A stretch of 64,000 nt of DNA from Dysgonomonas gadei ATCC BAA-286. Its GTDB lineage: Bacteria > Bacteroidota > Bacteroidia > Bacteroidales > Dysgonomonadaceae. The notes under the pieces were generated by a model, which was given only the letters and a program-made list of their open reading frames with translations, was not told the origin of the DNA and made no database searches. The stretch is taken from NCBI RefSeq assembly GCF_000213555.1, contig NZ_GL891991.1:29987-93986 (forward strand). The letters are read 5' to 3'. Both the position numbers and the translations under genes were made by a program. Shown here in pieces: positions 63,657-64,000 of this stretch (positions within the stretch are counted from its first letter, which is position 1; the number at the start of each line of letters is the position of its first letter).

Positions 63657-63844
63657 ATTTATTATATAAGTAGAGGGCCGGTATTTGTTTTGCAAGAGAA
63701 TTGTTTCTCTCTATCAGCTTTAGTTAGTTAATTAAGGAATAATTCTTTTGTTTTAATATTTTTTTTACAACTTTGTGTTTTGAACCGGATAAGGTGTGGA
63801 GTAATATAACCGGTGTTCCCTTGGAGTAAGTATAAATAGTGTTT

Positions 63845-63979
<135 letters not shown>

Positions 63980-64000
63980 CACTACCTCAGTACATAATGG

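Overview
The window comes from a Bacteroidales chromosome, most likely Dysgonomonas or a close relative (inferred, not proven). Genes are AT-rich, start codons usually lack a strong Shine-Dalgarno, and many are preceded by the Bacteroidota -7 box TAnnTTTG. Gene content is typical of the order: DUF4295 beside rpmG/rpmB, GldH, a type IX secretion type B sorting domain, Mfa1/Mfa2 (type V) fimbriae, RicT/PSP1, serine palmitoyltransferase, and NrfHA with ResB/CcsA.

Layout. 1-5.1 kb: a minus-strand hexuronate catabolic block (kduI partial, uxaC, uxuA, SDR mannonate oxidoreductase) behind a LacI-type regulator that carries two CG-centred palindromes just upstream of its start. 6.2-8.0 kb: a GH29 fucosidase lipoprotein. 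8.3 kb: tRNA-Pro. 8.6-13.4 kb: outer-membrane protein plus purine permease, a HAD nucleotidase, flavodoxin, MATE pump. 13.4-15.4 kb: a GC-rich accessory patch in which two pairs of inverted, structured repeats flank an orphan phage/transposase-like HTH gene. 15.4-20.9 kb: a respiratory nitrite ammonification block (porin, nrfH, nrfA with a frameshift, resB, ccsA) with a CRP/FNR-like palindrome upstream. 21.4-24.7 kb: oligopeptidase B and gapA. 25.2-28.4 kb: a flippase, GT2 and LicD surface-glycan trio. 28.4-33.0 kb: HU-LysM fusion, HU, rimO, ftsY, DUF4295, rpmG, rpmB. 33.6-38.1 kb: epimerase, SDR, two tandem TlpA-like lipoproteins. 38.2-45.9 kb: a housekeeping minus-strand run (gldH, ricT, holB, metF, rseP, dxr, degenerate LytM protein). 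46.2-50.9 kb: sphingolipid synthase and three exported proteins. 51.0-54.0 kb: mazG and dsbD. 54.2-59.4 kb: a four-gene type V fimbrial operon. 60.1-63.6 kb: small membrane protein, uraA, ndk, M23/LysM hydrolase. The window ends in a (AG)22 microsatellite.

The most unusual material is between genes. (1) Four copies of one structured element, arranged as two inverted pairs around the HTH orphan, differ in stem sequence but keep base pairing (covariation visible by eye). (2) A dispersed family built on TGTYA-N4-TGTYA (9-bp period) lies upstream of several unrelated genes. (3) A second family carries a TTTATCTATAT...TTCTTTGAAA core and AGCTA-rich blocks. (4) A diverged ~97-bp repeat pair lies at 19.7 and 51.8 kb. 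Functional statements below rest on recognised family motifs; no database search was possible.
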